64,000 nt of DNA from Dasypus novemcinctus (taxonomy: Eukaryota; Chordata; Mammalia; Cingulata; Dasypodidae). Below the pieces are notes generated by a model. That model saw only the letters and a list, made by a program, of their open reading frames with translations. It had not been told where the DNA came from and made no database searches. Positions 1 to 11,361 of this stretch are shown here, piece after piece (positions within the stretch are counted from its first letter, which is position 1; each line of letters opens with the position of its first letter). The translations under genes were made by a program, and so were the position numbers. Location of the stretch: contig NC_080680.1 of assembly GCF_030445035.2 (NCBI RefSeq), positions 120,306,228 to 120,370,227 of the forward strand, in the 5' to 3' direction.

Positions 1-550
1 CCTGCAACTTTGATCATTTGTGGTGTTAATGAGGATGTTGTACATACCTTGGGTCTGCCTTTACAAAAGCTGGTGAGATCTTGTTCTAAATTTCCTATGA
101 AAGCATGAGTATATGGTTGTTTCTTAAGAATTTGAGACCCCGACTGGAGATGCAAAGTAAGACAATTTGTTCAGCTGGTCGGTTATAGTATAGACATTTG
201 CACTTCTGCTTTTAACATTTTGGGGGGATACCCAAGCAGTCAAGTTACACTGATTTGGGTGCAGTGAGCCAAGTTGGGGCCCAGGCCTTATAGAGTTGAC
301 TAAAATGCACATGCTATATTTATGATTACTATTATCTACAGTAAACATTTCTCCAATTATTGGAGGCATTGCAATGATTTAATGTGTAGCATTTAGGTGC
401 TCCACAAGTGAGTCAAATGAATTTTGTTTAAGTGGGTTTTCCTGACTGCTGCTCTCAAGATGTAGATTGACTGAAGCATTCCATAATATAGTTGGCCCAG
501 GCATCGCTTGATATTGATTTTGCAAATTTATACAGTACCAACACTTGATT
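1..550 (-). pseudogene. env: ERV env 5' part, incomplete
   Basis: The longest open piece is 369-124 (81 residues), containing GPQLGSLHPNQCNLTAW with an N-glycosylation sequon (NLT). By position after the integrase tail it should be the surface subunit of Env. I do not recognise a more specific family. It continues beyond the left edge. Confidence 0.5.
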
Positions 551-1134
551 CTATTGTAGAGGTTTTAGATGATCTGCAAAATATGTGTGAAGGATGAGTG
601 ATATCTTCCCCCAGGGCTCGTTACTGGCAGGCCCTATAGAAGAAAGAACAAGATTAATATTTGGTGGAGCTTTTTTCTTCTTGAACAGGAACCACAGGTT
701 CTCAACTGGTTCCATCTCATATTTTGCTTCATGCTCCGGTGTGATCTCCAGCTCAGGACCTCCTTTATCTGCTGGTTCTGATAAGTAGTAGGGTTTTGCT
801 CTGGTATGATGGACCCAGGACTTGATTCCCTGTAACTTAAGAGAAGAATGGGAGGTTAACAGTACTGTGTAAGGTCCCTCCCATTTGGGTTTAAGCTGAT
901 CTTCAGGGTATTTGTTTTTCAAAACTTTTAAAAGAACCTGATCCCTGGTTGAGAAGGGGTAGAGAGGCTGGTCAGTGGGGTATTTTAGGTGCATATTTGC
1001 ATATGCGTACATGGTGGTAAGGAGCTCTCTTAACTGCAAAGCTCATTTATGGAGGGCTCCCTCTAAGGTCACTGGTGAATTAGGTTCTTCCCTCAGTTTA
1101 CTTAGAAAGGGTCTTCCATAACTTGCCAGAGCAG
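551..1134 (-). pseudogene. pol: ERV pol 3' end (integrase C-terminal GPY/F module)
   Basis: The minus-strand frame shows LKPKWEGPYTVLL followed by KLQGIKSWVHHTRAKP. This is the GPY/F module at the C-terminus of gammaretroviral integrases, which helps integrase oligomerise and bind DNA. The catalytic core (D,D-35-E) is missing. It follows the gag remnant directly, so a large internal deletion joined p12 to the integrase tail. Confidence 0.75.
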
Positions 1135-1732
1135 GAACTGACCTACAGTCTCCTCTGGGTTGGAGAGGCTACCCGGGCCAAAAACAACTCCACTCCGAGT
1201 ATGGGAGGGAGATTGGAGGAAAAGGCCATTGTGGGAGGGAAAGGGGGCCTGATATCTCTAAGGGAAGAGTGGGTTTTGGCAGTGGCCCTGGTGGGGGAGG
1301 AGGCAGAGGTGGTCTGGAATAATGAGGGGGCGAGGTACTTAAGTCAAGGAGTTCATCAATGGGTTCTACTAGAGGGGCTCCCAGGACCTCAACTGTGTTT
1401 GTCACTGGGGCTGAAGGGGACCCACACAACATTAACCCACAACTCTTTCTAGTTTCCTTATCTTTCCACAACTCAAAGAAGACTTGAACATACGGGATTT
1501 CTGCCCATTTCTCTTGCTGTTTACAAAACAAATCCAATTGCAGTATAGTATTAAAATTCAAAGACCCATCTTCTGGCCAAATTTCTCTGTCATCTAATCT
1601 ATATCTAGGTCAAGCTTAATTACAAAAAATAATTATTTTAGTTTTCTGTAACCTAGATCCCCCAAATTTAGACCAATTTTTCAGGATGCATCCTAGTGGG
1701 GAGCACTCAGGTACCAGCACCTCGTTCCCCAT
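1135..1732 (-). pseudogene. gag: ERV gag remnant (matrix and p12-like region)
   Basis: The start is an ATG at 1732 with the MGN myristoylation-type beginning. It is followed by the gammaretroviral matrix features SPLGCILKNW and, after an in-frame TGA near 1613, LQLDLFCKQQEKW and EIPYVQVFF. A proline-rich stretch contains PPHY, a PPxY late-domain type motif used for budding in this group. The frame runs out near 1140, where the sequence jumps to the end of pol. The capsid is absent. Confidence 0.75.
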
Positions 1733-1791
1733 GGTGGCAGAGAGAGAGAGAGAGAGAACAGCCAAAAATAAAGGCACAAAAGGCAGCAGAC

Positions 1792-2018
1792 TTCCCCTTA
1801 AAGGGAATGAGGGAGTGGGACTCAAACCCACGAAACCTCTCCCACTACCACCAAAGCTTCTCTAAGGTAACTCCCAGTTAGCCAAAGCCAAACCGCAGGT
1901 TTCCCTTTCAAGGGAGTGAGGGAGTGGGACTCAAACCCCCCAAAACCTCTCCCACTATAACCAAACCTCCACTACCTTAGTGAAGGTAAACAAAATTCTA
2001 ACTTGCAGTTAGCCAAAA
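1792..2018 (-). repeat. Tandem duplication in the ERV leader
   Basis: Two diverged copies of about 100-120 bp (about 1792-1890 and 1899-2018) share GAGTGGGACTCAAACCC, AAACCTCTCCCACTA and GCAGTTAGCCAAA-type blocks. A (GA)n run sits at 1739-1758. Confidence 0.7.
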
Positions 2019-3247
2019 CAAAAAGAGTAATGAATAAAGGAACGAACTCACGCACCAGGGGAAGGAGACGACCCCGTCCTCCGTCCTAGCCTCGTGGGCC
2101 TTGGTTCCTTTGGTGCTGGAAAGGGGCTCTGCCCCGGGGAACCCCCGAGTCCTTGGGAAGATCCCGAGCGGCTGCTGGAGTCAGGGATGCCTCGGTGCAG
2201 ACAACCCCCTCCACAGCTCACCTTGGAAGCATTCTCTGGTTACTATTTTTATTTATTTATTTAGTCCCATTTGGGTCACCAATTTGTTAGGCCTCAAGGC
2301 AGGGCCTTTATGGATAACCAGAGACGGCATGAAGAAAACTTCAACACAAGAGTATTGCTTTAGTTTAACTATATCTAAGAAATTACTTAACCTTCTGCTA
2401 TTCCAAGTATATTTAATACTCATTTTTTGAAGATAAGCCTCCTCCCCCCACTAGTAACTGCCTTATATATTTGAAATTAAGCAGAAAAACAAAACAAAAC
2501 CCAATACTGGTGACAAATATACAGTGAATTCACTTCTTCATTCTTCACAAAGACTGAAACCAGTTTTCAGCACCATGAAGAGCTAGAAATTCACCTAGGT
2601 TCAAAGACTTGTCTCTAGACTTTGCAGCAACTTTGACTTTCACAAAGCCTAATGATTGATCCAGACTTTTTTAGGGTCCAAAAGCTGTGGTTTTCCTATA
2701 TTCAAAATATGCAAACTCTCTGCCCCTGCAACCTTCTCTAAACCTGCCATGAAATCATTGAGGGGTGGTAAAAGTGCCACCTCTGCCACCACCACACCCT
2801 CTGCCACCAAGGAAACCAAGACCTCCTCCGCCTCTGTACCCTCTACCATCACAACTGGGCAAAGTGGGATTCTAAATGTTTTGGCATTTAACCTTTCTTC
2901 AGCCCAGATTGGTCTCCATTCTCTATTATCATCACAAGAAATATTATCAAAGAAGGATTCTGTGTAGTCATAATCGCAATTAGGTCCAAGTGGATCTTCT
3001 TCATCAGCATTTGCTTCACTGTTTTGGGTATCAACTCCTGAGTCTCCTTTTTCTTCACCATTTACAGGCTTCTATTTCTCAAGTTTATCTTCTTTTAAAT
3101 TTATTACAAAATTCTCTATTGAATTCCTTCTCATTAAATTGTGCATTTGCACTTTAAAGTTGTGGCAGTTTGGCATTGCTTATGAATTCCAAAAATTGAT
3201 ATTGGATTGTGTTTGTAAACTGGTCTATTCCTCTGTGCATATTAGAC

Positions 3248-4228
3248 TGTATTAGATTCAGAGGTTTCACTTTTACTTTATTCAATCAAGATTAGGGCTT
3301 TTATTTGACCACATCATTAGGGTGACTAAGTTTGAAGCCCCCCCTTCCTGCTTTATGGGCTATAAATGGATGCTCAATCAAAGACAGGGAAGTATTAATA
3401 AATACATGGAGAACACAGAGAGTTTAGTTTTGGATGCTGGTGCCCCAGGGAAGGAGGTGAGCTGTTTGCCTGATAGTTTGCAGCTGAAGAGACCAGAACC
3501 CTGAACAGCTGAGAAAGCCTGGAAAGAAACAAGTCCCGGGAGAGAGATGAGCCTTATGCTAGCCTACCATTGAGACTGGAAGAAGCTGGGACCATGGTGC
3601 CTTAGGAGGAAGGAGGCTGAACTCTCACAGAGACCAGCAGCCATCTTGCTCCAACCCATAGCAACAGATTTTGGTGGGGGAAGTAACTTACTCTTTTTTT
3701 TTTTTTTAAAGATTTATTTATTTATTTATTTCTCACCCCTTCCCCTCCACCCCCCAGCTGTCTGTTCTCTGTGTCTACTCGCTGCATGTTCTTCTTTGCC
3801 TGCTTCTGAGCGGTACGGGAATCTGTGTTTCTTTTTCTTGCATTATCTTGTTGTGTCAGCTCTCCATGTGTGCGGCACAATTCCTGGGCAGGCTGAACTT
3901 CCTTTCGCGCTGGGCGGCTCTCCTTATGGGGCGCACTCCTTGTGCGTGGGGCTCCCCTACGCAGCGGGGGACACCCCTGCATGGCAGGGCACTCCTTGCG
4001 CACATTAGCACTGCGTGTGGGCCAGCTCCACATGGGTCAAGGAGGCCTGGGGTTTGAACCGCAGACCTCCCATGTGGCAGACGGATGCCCTAACCACTGG
4101 GCCAAGCCTCTTTCCTGTAACTTACTCTTTATGGTCTTGTGACTGTAAGCTTCTACCTCAAATAAATACCCTTTATAAAAGCTGACAGATTTCTGGTATT
4201 TTGCATCTGCAACCCTTTGGCTAACTCA
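3248..4228 (+). repeat. LTR-like repeat containing a DAS-SINE
   Basis: The right part (CTGTAAGCTTCTACCTCAAATAAATACC...CTTTGGCTAACTCA) matches the 3' end of the solo LTR at 11738-12402, including the AATAAA. The left part has no such clear match. A SINE at 3697-4116 interrupts it. I could not find a convincing TSD, so the outer limits are approximate. Confidence 0.6.
3697..4116 (-). mobile_element. DAS-SINE (tRNA-derived) with TSD
   Basis: The poly(T)/TTTATTTATT tail is at the left and the tRNA-like head (antisense of GGCCCAGTGGTTAGGGC and GGTTCAAACCCC) at the right. It is flanked by a perfect 14-bp duplication, GTAACTTACTCTTT, at 3683-3696 and 4117-4130. Confidence 0.93.
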
Positions 4229-4702
4229 AATTTCATTGGACCTTCTCCCTGAATAACAAATCATCACCTTGATGGCCCCCATATCCTCTCCTCTCCTGGA
4301 ACTACTTGTCTCTTGTTATCATTTCTGAATTACTCATATTCTGTTCTTGAGATTTTTTGTGTACTTCAGCTCTCCTGTGCTCTTCTCTTGCTTTTTGGTT
4401 GGTAGATGGCACAGGCCTGGTTGATGTGGGGCTCCTTCTCCCAACAGGTGCTAGAAAAGGTAAGTGGGCCAAGGTGGCCTAAAATGCTTGTTCCATGGTT
4501 GGGCCTTTCCTCAAAAGGTCTGACTGAGTAACTTTGAATAGTCGAATAACTTTGAGATAACTGTTTTTAGAGATTTTGAAACCCATGTAAAGCAGAGCTA
4601 ATTCCACTACTTTGGGATAAGTTATAGCTGTTGAATGTTTCTGTTCCAAATAACGTCAAGGAGCTTCCAGCAACTCAACAGCACTAAACTGCTACTCGAC
4701 TG

Positions 4703-5137
4703 TGATGGTTAGGCTGTGGTGTCAACTCAGCCAAGTAATTGTACACAGTTGTTTGGTCAAGCAAGCACTGGGCTAACTGTAATACAAGGACATCTAAGGA
4801 CTTTAGTCACTATTGACTTCACTGCAGTGGTCAATGGTAAATAGCTGATTACAATTACATCAATCAGGGAGATGGCCGTCAGCAATGAGTGAGCTTTATC
4901 CAATCAGTTAAATGCCTTCCAAGGGTAAGTGATTCAGCATTGAGTGAGAATTTACCAGCTCGTCTTTGGACAGCCAGTGTCTCCCAGAACTCATCGAGAA
5001 CCTTCATTGATGGAGCTCCTGGTTGTGGAAACTGGTCTTGTGCATCCCCACAGTCACATGAGAAACTCTTACAAAATTGCATACTATTGACAGATATCTC
5101 TTGTTATTCTGCTCCCTAGAAAACCCTAACTAATACA
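4703..5137 (+). mobile_element. MaLR-type solo LTR
   Basis: It starts TGATGGTTAGGCTGTGGTGTCAACT and ends CCCTAACTAATACA, the pattern of ERVL-MaLR-type LTRs. A related copy lies in inverted orientation at 41069-41518. It interrupts the LSM14A retrocopy, so it inserted after the retrocopy formed. Confidence 0.7.
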
Positions 5138-5304
5138 CAGACCAATGGACTTTGACTGAACTGGCTGTATGTCCACATTCTGCCAAAAGGTCCATTAGGA
5201 ATCCACTGACTGGAATGAAGAAGTACATGAGCCTAGGGAAGACTGAACAGTAGCTGGGCCCTGAGGCAAAGAACAGTGTGGTTTCACAAACAGTGAGGTC
5301 TTTA

Positions 5305-5723
5305 TTTTATTTTATTTTTTAATTTTGTTATTTCTCTCCTCATCCCACCCCCCCGCCCCAGTTGTCTGCTCTCTGTGTCCATTCACTGTGTGTTCTTCCT
5401 TGACCACTTCTATCCTTATCAGTGGCACCAGGAATCTGAGCTTCTTTTTGTTGCATCATCTTGTTGTGTCAGCTCTTCGTGTGTGCAGTGCCATTCCTGG
5501 GCAGGCTGCACTTTTGTGCTGGGCGGCTCTCCTTACAGGGTGCACCCCTTGCTCATGAAGCTCCCCTATGCGGGGGACACCAGTGCGTGGCACGGCACTC
5601 CTTGTGCGCATCAGCACTGCACGTGGGCCAGCTCCACATGAGTCAAAGAGGCCCAGGGTTTGAACCTTGGACCTCCCATGTGGTAGGTGGACACCCTATC
5701 CATTTGGCCAAGTCCACTTTCCC
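5305..5723 (-). mobile_element. DAS-SINE with TSD
   Basis: Same family and orientation as the copy at 3697. It is flanked by a perfect 15-bp duplication, ACAGTGAGGTCTTTA, at 5290-5304 and 5724-5738. The duplicated bases belong to the LSM14A pseudogene, so the SINE is the younger insertion. Confidence 0.95.
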
Positions 5724-6120
5724 ACAGTGAGGTCTTTAATATCACTTCCTCAAATAAAATGTATTCAAAGACTTCATCTCAAGGTGGTATTGAGACAATC
5801 TGTGGGTCTGTCTGCTGTACCAAAGGACCAAACTTTGGTGAGAGCTATGGTGGAGTTCCAGGTGTAGATGGTGTAGAGGACGCCCTGGTAGTGGATCTTG
5901 GCCTTTGAGATAAGGCTGATTTTGCCGCTGATGTAAGGGGTGCCCTGGCATGTGGTGCCACAGGTGCCATTAAGGCAGATCCTGCTGCCACATCAGCTCT
6001 CCGCAGGCTGCACAGGCACCTACAGCAGCCATTTCAGACCCAGCATGGTGGCAGCGCTGGCTCTGCTCCCCTCCCCCAGCCTCCTGCCTACAAGCAGGGC
6101 GCTGAGGCAGCAGAATTCAG

Positions 6121-6985
6121 TACATTTAATAATTGTAATCGTTAGATTGTAGTATGATAACAGAACAGAAAATCCATGTAACTAAACTAGGCAGTGAACC
6201 CTAAGTTAAACCATGGCCTACCGTTAACAGTACAGTTATGAAAATGCCCCCTCATCGATTGTAACAGATGTTCCAAACCATTGCAAGGTATTATTAATAG
6301 GCTGGAATATGGGAATCCTGTATTTTATGCATGATTGTTCTGTAAATCCACAACTTCTCTAATTTGGGGGAACAAAGTTATTGGACAAGCAGAGCAAGAA
6401 GTGGGCAGGAAGCTGGCCCTTCTCTCACTTCAGAGCTGCTAGACTGCAAATGCCATTTCATGTTTTGGCTTTCCAAGCAGCCCTAGATAGAATGGAGTAC
6501 TTCCTTTACTGATGAAAAAGAAGGCTCAAGAGGAAAAAGGGACTCTGGCTTGGAGTCAAGGTTCTCTCAGAAACAAAAATCTCACAAGTCAATTATTAGC
6601 TCGAGTGTTTGGGCTTTATCTATTTAAAGGGACATAATGCTCTTTTTGCTTATTTTAAATTCTGGAAGTCTGAAGAGTTCCCAGGAGTGCTCAGGTAAGG
6701 AAATGCCTTTACAGTGGGATTTTGCTTAGAAAGAAATTTAATAGGGGCTTGTTATCATAAGGATTTAGAGTCAGAATTTATATTTGTGAGGGAAAATGAA
6801 AGGCTATCAGAAATCATGTAACTTCCTTTTATTCTCTTTCTCTCTCCATCCCCCTCAGTATTTCCCCCTCTTTATAAAGACTATTTCCTAGAATGTTATG
6901 GATGAAATCTTGGTCTGAGAAACTCAGTTGTGGCCCTACTTATTTTTGAGAGATAATTTTCTTTTCATATAAGACTAATGACATG
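6121..6985. other. No gene or recognisable repeat
   Basis: AT-rich sequence with short frames only. I see no splice-flanked coding exon, RNA gene or known repeat. Confidence 0.5.
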
Positions 6986-6989
6986 TTAA

Positions 6990-8320
6990 AATTACATCTG
7001 TGAATATATTTCTTAATATGTATAGTTCTATGTATTCAGTATTGTTAATTACATTCACAATGTTGTGCTACCCTCACCATGATCCATTGCCAAAATGTTC
7101 TAAGCCTTACTTTCCCATTCCTTATCCCCACCTTATTCTGACCCTATGAGTTTGCTTATCCTAATTATTTCAAATCAGTGAGATCATAAAATATTATTCC
7201 TTTTGTGTCTGGCTTATTTCACTCATCATGATGTCTTCAAGCTTCATCCATGTTGTCACATGTATCAAGACTTCAGTTCTTTTTATGGCTACATGTATAT
7301 ACACTGTATGTGCATATCACTTTTTATTTATTTGTTCATTGGTTGACGGACACTTGGACTGCTTCCATTTTTTGGCATTTGTGAATAATGCTCCTACGAA
7401 CATTGACGTGCAAGTATCTGTTCGAATCCCTGCTTTCAATTCTTTTGAGTATATACCTAGTAGCAGGATTGCCGGTTTCTATGATAGCTCAATACTTAGT
7501 TTTCTGCCAAACTGCCAAACTATGGTCCACAGTGGTTATGCAGTTTACATTCCCACCAGTAGTGGGATACTCTGCATATGCTCCAACACTTGTTATTTTC
7601 CATTTTTTGATAGTAGCCATTCAAATGGGTGTGAAATGGTGCCTTTGATTGGCATTTGCATTCCCTTGATGACTAATGACGTTGAGCATTTTTCATGTGC
7701 TTTATGGCCATTTTTAAAAATTGTTTTTTTATTGTTAGGTTGAAGGATTTCTTTATGTAATCTAGATAGTAAACCTTTTATCAGCTGTGTAGTTTGCAAA
7801 TATTTTCTCCCATTGTGTAGGTTGTTGTTTTATCTTTCCATATATTTAAGTCTCCTTTGATTTCTTTTAGCAATGTTTTGTCATTTTCTGTGTACAAGTC
7901 CTTTACATCCTTGGTTAGATTTGTTCCTAGATATTTGATTTTATTAGATGCTATTGTGAATGGAAGTTTTAAAAAATTTCTTCTTCCAATTATACATGAC
8001 TAGTATATAGAAATGCTACTGATTTTTGGGTGTTGCTCTTGTACCGTCAGTTTGATAAATTCATTTATTAGCTCTAGCTCTGTATGTAGGATCCTCTCAT
8101 CTGCAAAGAGAGAAAGTTTTACTTCTTCCTTTCCAATTTGGATCCCATTATTTCTTTTTTGCCTAATTGCTCTGGCAAGAACTTCCCAGTTCAATGTTAA
8201 ATAACAGTGGTGACAGTGGGCATTCTTATTGTGTTCCTGATCTTAGGGGGGAAGTTTTCAGTCTTTCATCTTAAGTAGGATATTAGCTGTGGGCTTTTCT
8301 ATATGCCCCTTCTCATTTCT
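6990..8320 (-). mobile_element. L1 3' portion (ORF2 C-terminus and 3' UTR), antisense
   Basis: The plus strand carries the complement of mammalian L1 ORF2 C-terminal sequence: the TGTCTGGCTTATTTCACT, CATCCATGTTGTCACATGTATCA and GGACACTTGGACTGCTTCC blocks, and a complement of the FADD reverse transcriptase region near 8090-8110. The copy is full of stops and old. Confidence 0.85.
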
Positions 8321-10560
8321 ATCTGTATATATTTTTCATCTGTTTTCCTTGTCATTACAGAGGGTTAAAATGTAACATCCTAAATATATAACAATCATAT
8401 CTGATGCCAACTTAACTTCAATAGCATACACATATACTTTCCCTATACACCTCTGTCCCCCCACCTTTTTTTTATGCTTGTTACCACTATACATTTGTAC
8501 ATTTTTTTGTCCAAAATTATACATTTAATTTTTATACATTTACATTTTTGCACCTATAGGAAGTAAGACATAGAGTTCCATATCAAACAATATACTACAA
8601 TAACACTGGCATTTATAATTACCCAAATGGTTACTTGGTTACTTGACTGCAGGTCTTAATTTCTTCATGCCACTTTTTTTTTTTAGATTTTTAAAAAATT
8701 TCTCTCCCCACCCCCAAGTTGTCAACTCTCCATTTGCTGTGTATTCTTCTGTGACTGCTTCTATCCTTATCAGTGGCACCAGGAATCTGTGTTTCTTTTT
8801 GTTGCTTCATCTTGTGTCAGCTCTCCATGTGTGCGGCACCATTCTTGGGCAGGCTGCACTTTCTTTTGAGCTGGGCAACTCTCCTTATGGGGCGCACTCC
8901 TTGCGCGTGGGGCTCCCCAATGTGGGGGACACCCCTGCATGGCACGGCACTCCTTGTGCTCATCAGCACTGCGCATGGGCCAGCTCCACACAGGTCAAGG
9001 AGGCCTGGGGTTTGAACCATGGACCTCCCATGTGGTAGGCGGATGCCCTATCCATTGGGCCAAGTCCACTTCTCTCTTCATGCCACTTTGAACCATTGCC
9101 TAGTGTCCTTTCCTTCCAGTCTGAAGAACTCCCTTTAACATTGCTTATAGGGAAGGTCTAGTCATGGTGAACCCCCTCAGCTTTTGTTTATCTGGGAATG
9201 TCTTGGTCTTTTCCTCAATTTTGAAAGGAAATCTTGCTGGTTATAAAACTCTTGGTTGACAGTGTTCTCTTTCAGCAGTTTAAGTATTTCAATGCACTAC
9301 TTTCTTGCCTCCATGGTTTCTGTTGACAAATCAGCACTCAATCTAATTGGACTCCAAGGTACATAACACATTGCTTTTCTCTTGCAGCTTTCAGGATTCT
9401 CTCCTTGTCCTTTGCATTCAATAGTGTGGCCAGTATTTGGTGGGATGTACTTTTCTTCATGATTATTTGTTTAGTGTTCTCTAGGCTTCTTAGATGTACA
9501 TATTCAAGTCTTTTGCTAAGTTTGGGAAGTTCTCTGTCACTAATTCTTTGACTATTCCTTCTGCCCCTGTCTCTCCTTCTTCTTCTGGAACTCTCATATT
9601 GTATATATTGGTGTGCTTGATGGTGTCCCATTGCTGTCTTAGGCAATTTTTTCTTTTAATAATTCTTTTTTCTTTCTGCTCTTCAGCCTGACTCATTTGA
9701 AGTGTCTTGTTTTCAAATTCACTGATTCTTTCTTCTACCCACTCCAATCTGCTCTTGAAACTCTCCTGGGAATTTTTTATTTCAGTTATTGTGGTCTTCA
9801 ATTTTAGTAGTTCTGTTTGGTTCCCTTTTAAAATTCGTATCTCTTTACTATTACTATTCTTATATTACTCATTCACTGTTTTCCTGATATTCTTTAGTTC
9901 TTTCTCAGTATTTTCCTTCATCTCTTTGAGGCTTTTTACAATCATTTTGTCTAAAGGCTTTTTTCAGTATGTATACATTCTGCTTCTCTTTGTTGATGTT
10001 TTCTAGATTTTTATCCTCTTCCTTTGGATGGGCCATAATTCCCTCTTTCTTTGTCTTGTACTCTTTTGTTGCATAGTATATATTTTAATATTTTAAAATG
10101 TTAACTCTGAGATTTATTCCCTGAAATGTCTATTTCTTGATTTTGTAACCAGCTGGTGATAAAACAGATTTTCTTGAGCTTCAGCTCTCCTGAAATGAAG
10201 GCCTGCCCAAGGCAATTACAGTGTGTAGGATTTTACCTGTCTTTCTGGGTTTATATCTTGTCCTAGGCTTTTGCTTATTGTTTCAGAGTTCCCCTGTTTA
10301 CAGGAGTTTGTCACCTCTGTTTCCCAGGAGACAGCCTTCCCTCTCCCAGGTGTTTGAAGCCGGCAAACCTTTGCCTTAGACTGCCCATTTCTATAGTTTC
10401 TTACATTCCTTTCATCGTCTCAAGCTGCTTTTACCTGAAGGGCAAATTCTTGGAGGAGGGTACACTGGAGAAGATTTTCCCAAGTTAGTCCTTCCCAGTC
10501 AAAACAGGGTCAGGGTCAATAAAGGAGGCACAGACTAGCTCCAGAGTGTCCTGGGGAGGA
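8321..10560 (-). mobile_element. HAL1-like (ORF1-only) LINE, antisense, with SINE inside
   Basis: On the minus strand there is a 5' UTR-like stretch (about 10560-10130). Next comes an ORF1 (about 9830-9100) with a coiled-coil-like region (SRLEWVEERISEFENKTLQ), RVPEEEGETGAEG and [21 protein letters not shown] 3' region without ORF2 (8640-8321) follows. ORF1 next to a 3' end with no ORF2 is the HAL1 arrangement. An ordinary L1 with ORF2 deleted is the alternative. Confidence 0.65.
8677..9074 (-). mobile_element. DAS-SINE with TSD
   Basis: Full-length copy with the tail at the left and the tRNA-like head at the right. The 15-bp duplication TCTTCATGCCACTTT is at 8662-8676 and 9075-9089. Confidence 0.93.
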
Positions 10561-10784
10561 AGGGTGCCATGGGCTTCTTCCATGTCTCCCCATAGTTGAT
10601 CTTTCATGGCCTGCCCAGAACATGTAACCATTCCACTAGTTACCCCCTGCAGCTCTAAGGAAGCTTAGCATCTTTAAGTCTCCTTTGCTGCTGCATTTGT
10701 CCAGGGTGGTTTGAAGCAACAGCCTCCCTGAGAGCCAGGCCCCTGGTCATCTGGAGTCACTAATCAAAAGCCATGACATTTGCC

Positions 10785-10955
10785 TTGTCAAGTCCAGGAT
10801 CCGACTTTTGTTGAGACAGCATTTCTGATGATGCCTTGATTTGGATATTTTCATAGCCTTGGAACTGTAAGATTTTACCCTAATAAATTCTCATTATAAA
10901 AGCCAACCCATTTCTGGAACTTTTCATTGGTAGCCTTTAGCAATTTAAAACAGAA
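10785..10955 (+). repeat. 3' end of an LTR of the 11738 family
   Basis: The block ATGATGCCTTGATTTGGATATTTTCATAGCC through CCCTAATAAATTCTCATTATAAAAGCCAACCCATTTCTGG matches the end of the solo LTR at 11738-12402. The 10560-10785 stretch before it is unassigned. Confidence 0.65.
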
Positions 10956-11361
10956 CCTTAAATAATTTTTTCTCCAGAGCATACACATCAGCCTCCTTGT
11001 TATCTCCATGGATTTTATTTGTATTCTTTTGTGAAGAGCCTTCTACTTTTTCCTTCTGTTGGAGCTAAGCTTCAGATGCTAGATATTATGTTTGCAGGAG
11101 TTAGGAAAAGAATTAGGAGTAGAGTCAACTATTCCACAAATAGACATTCAATAATTCCCCGTTTTCAACCTCTCATCTCACTCCTATCCTTCTTTGTACC
11201 TGATATTTCAAACCTTCTGAAGGGCATATTATTATCTCTTCCTTCGCTATGTTGATGCCATTAATCCATATTTTAGGCTGCTGCTTCTGCAACTCCGGTA
11301 TATACTTATGAAAAAAGCTCATCTGCTTACTTTACCTCCCAGAAGTTTGTTAAAGGTTTGT
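10956..11361. other. No feature recognised
   Basis: About 400 bp of AT-rich sequence with no coding signal or repeat that I can name. Confidence 0.45.

Larger units (their letters stand above)
1..2330 (-). mobile_element. Class I (gammaretrovirus-like) ERV remnant, minus strand, left end outside the window
   Basis: Read on the minus strand, the order is an LTR-end remnant (about 2330-2287), a primer-binding-like TTGGTGACCC (about 2275-2284), a GC-rich leader, gag, the 3' end of pol, then env running off the window. Capsid, nucleocapsid, protease, reverse transcriptase, RNase H and most of integrase are missing. Only a short LTR end can be argued for next to the primer site, because the LSM14A retrocopy follows soon after. 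Confidence 0.75.
2520..6120 (-). pseudogene. LSM14A: LSM14A processed pseudogene, split by later insertions
   Basis: LSM14A is a cytoplasmic RNA-binding P-body protein with LSm, FDF and RGG/TFG-box regions. The minus strand shows these in order and without introns. About 5730-5951 is the LSm N-terminus ([32 protein letters not shown]). About 5140-5290 is KDLTVCE onward. About 4240-4460 is the middle ([20 protein letters not shown]). About 2671-3240 is the C-terminus ([47 protein letters not shown] then TAA at 2671). Stops and frameshifts occur throughout, including in the RGG part. The ATG is at 5951. Two DAS-SINEs, an LTR at 4703-5137 and another LTR at about 3248-4228 interrupt it. The 3' UTR end is uncertain. 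Confidence 0.88.

Noticed and set aside
8643-9038. Long open frames over the SINEs (also near 3646-4142, 14310-14963, 29265-29624, 40389-40769 and 61819-62360)
   Set aside because: They are translations of the DAS-SINE body, recur in every copy, and are not host genes.
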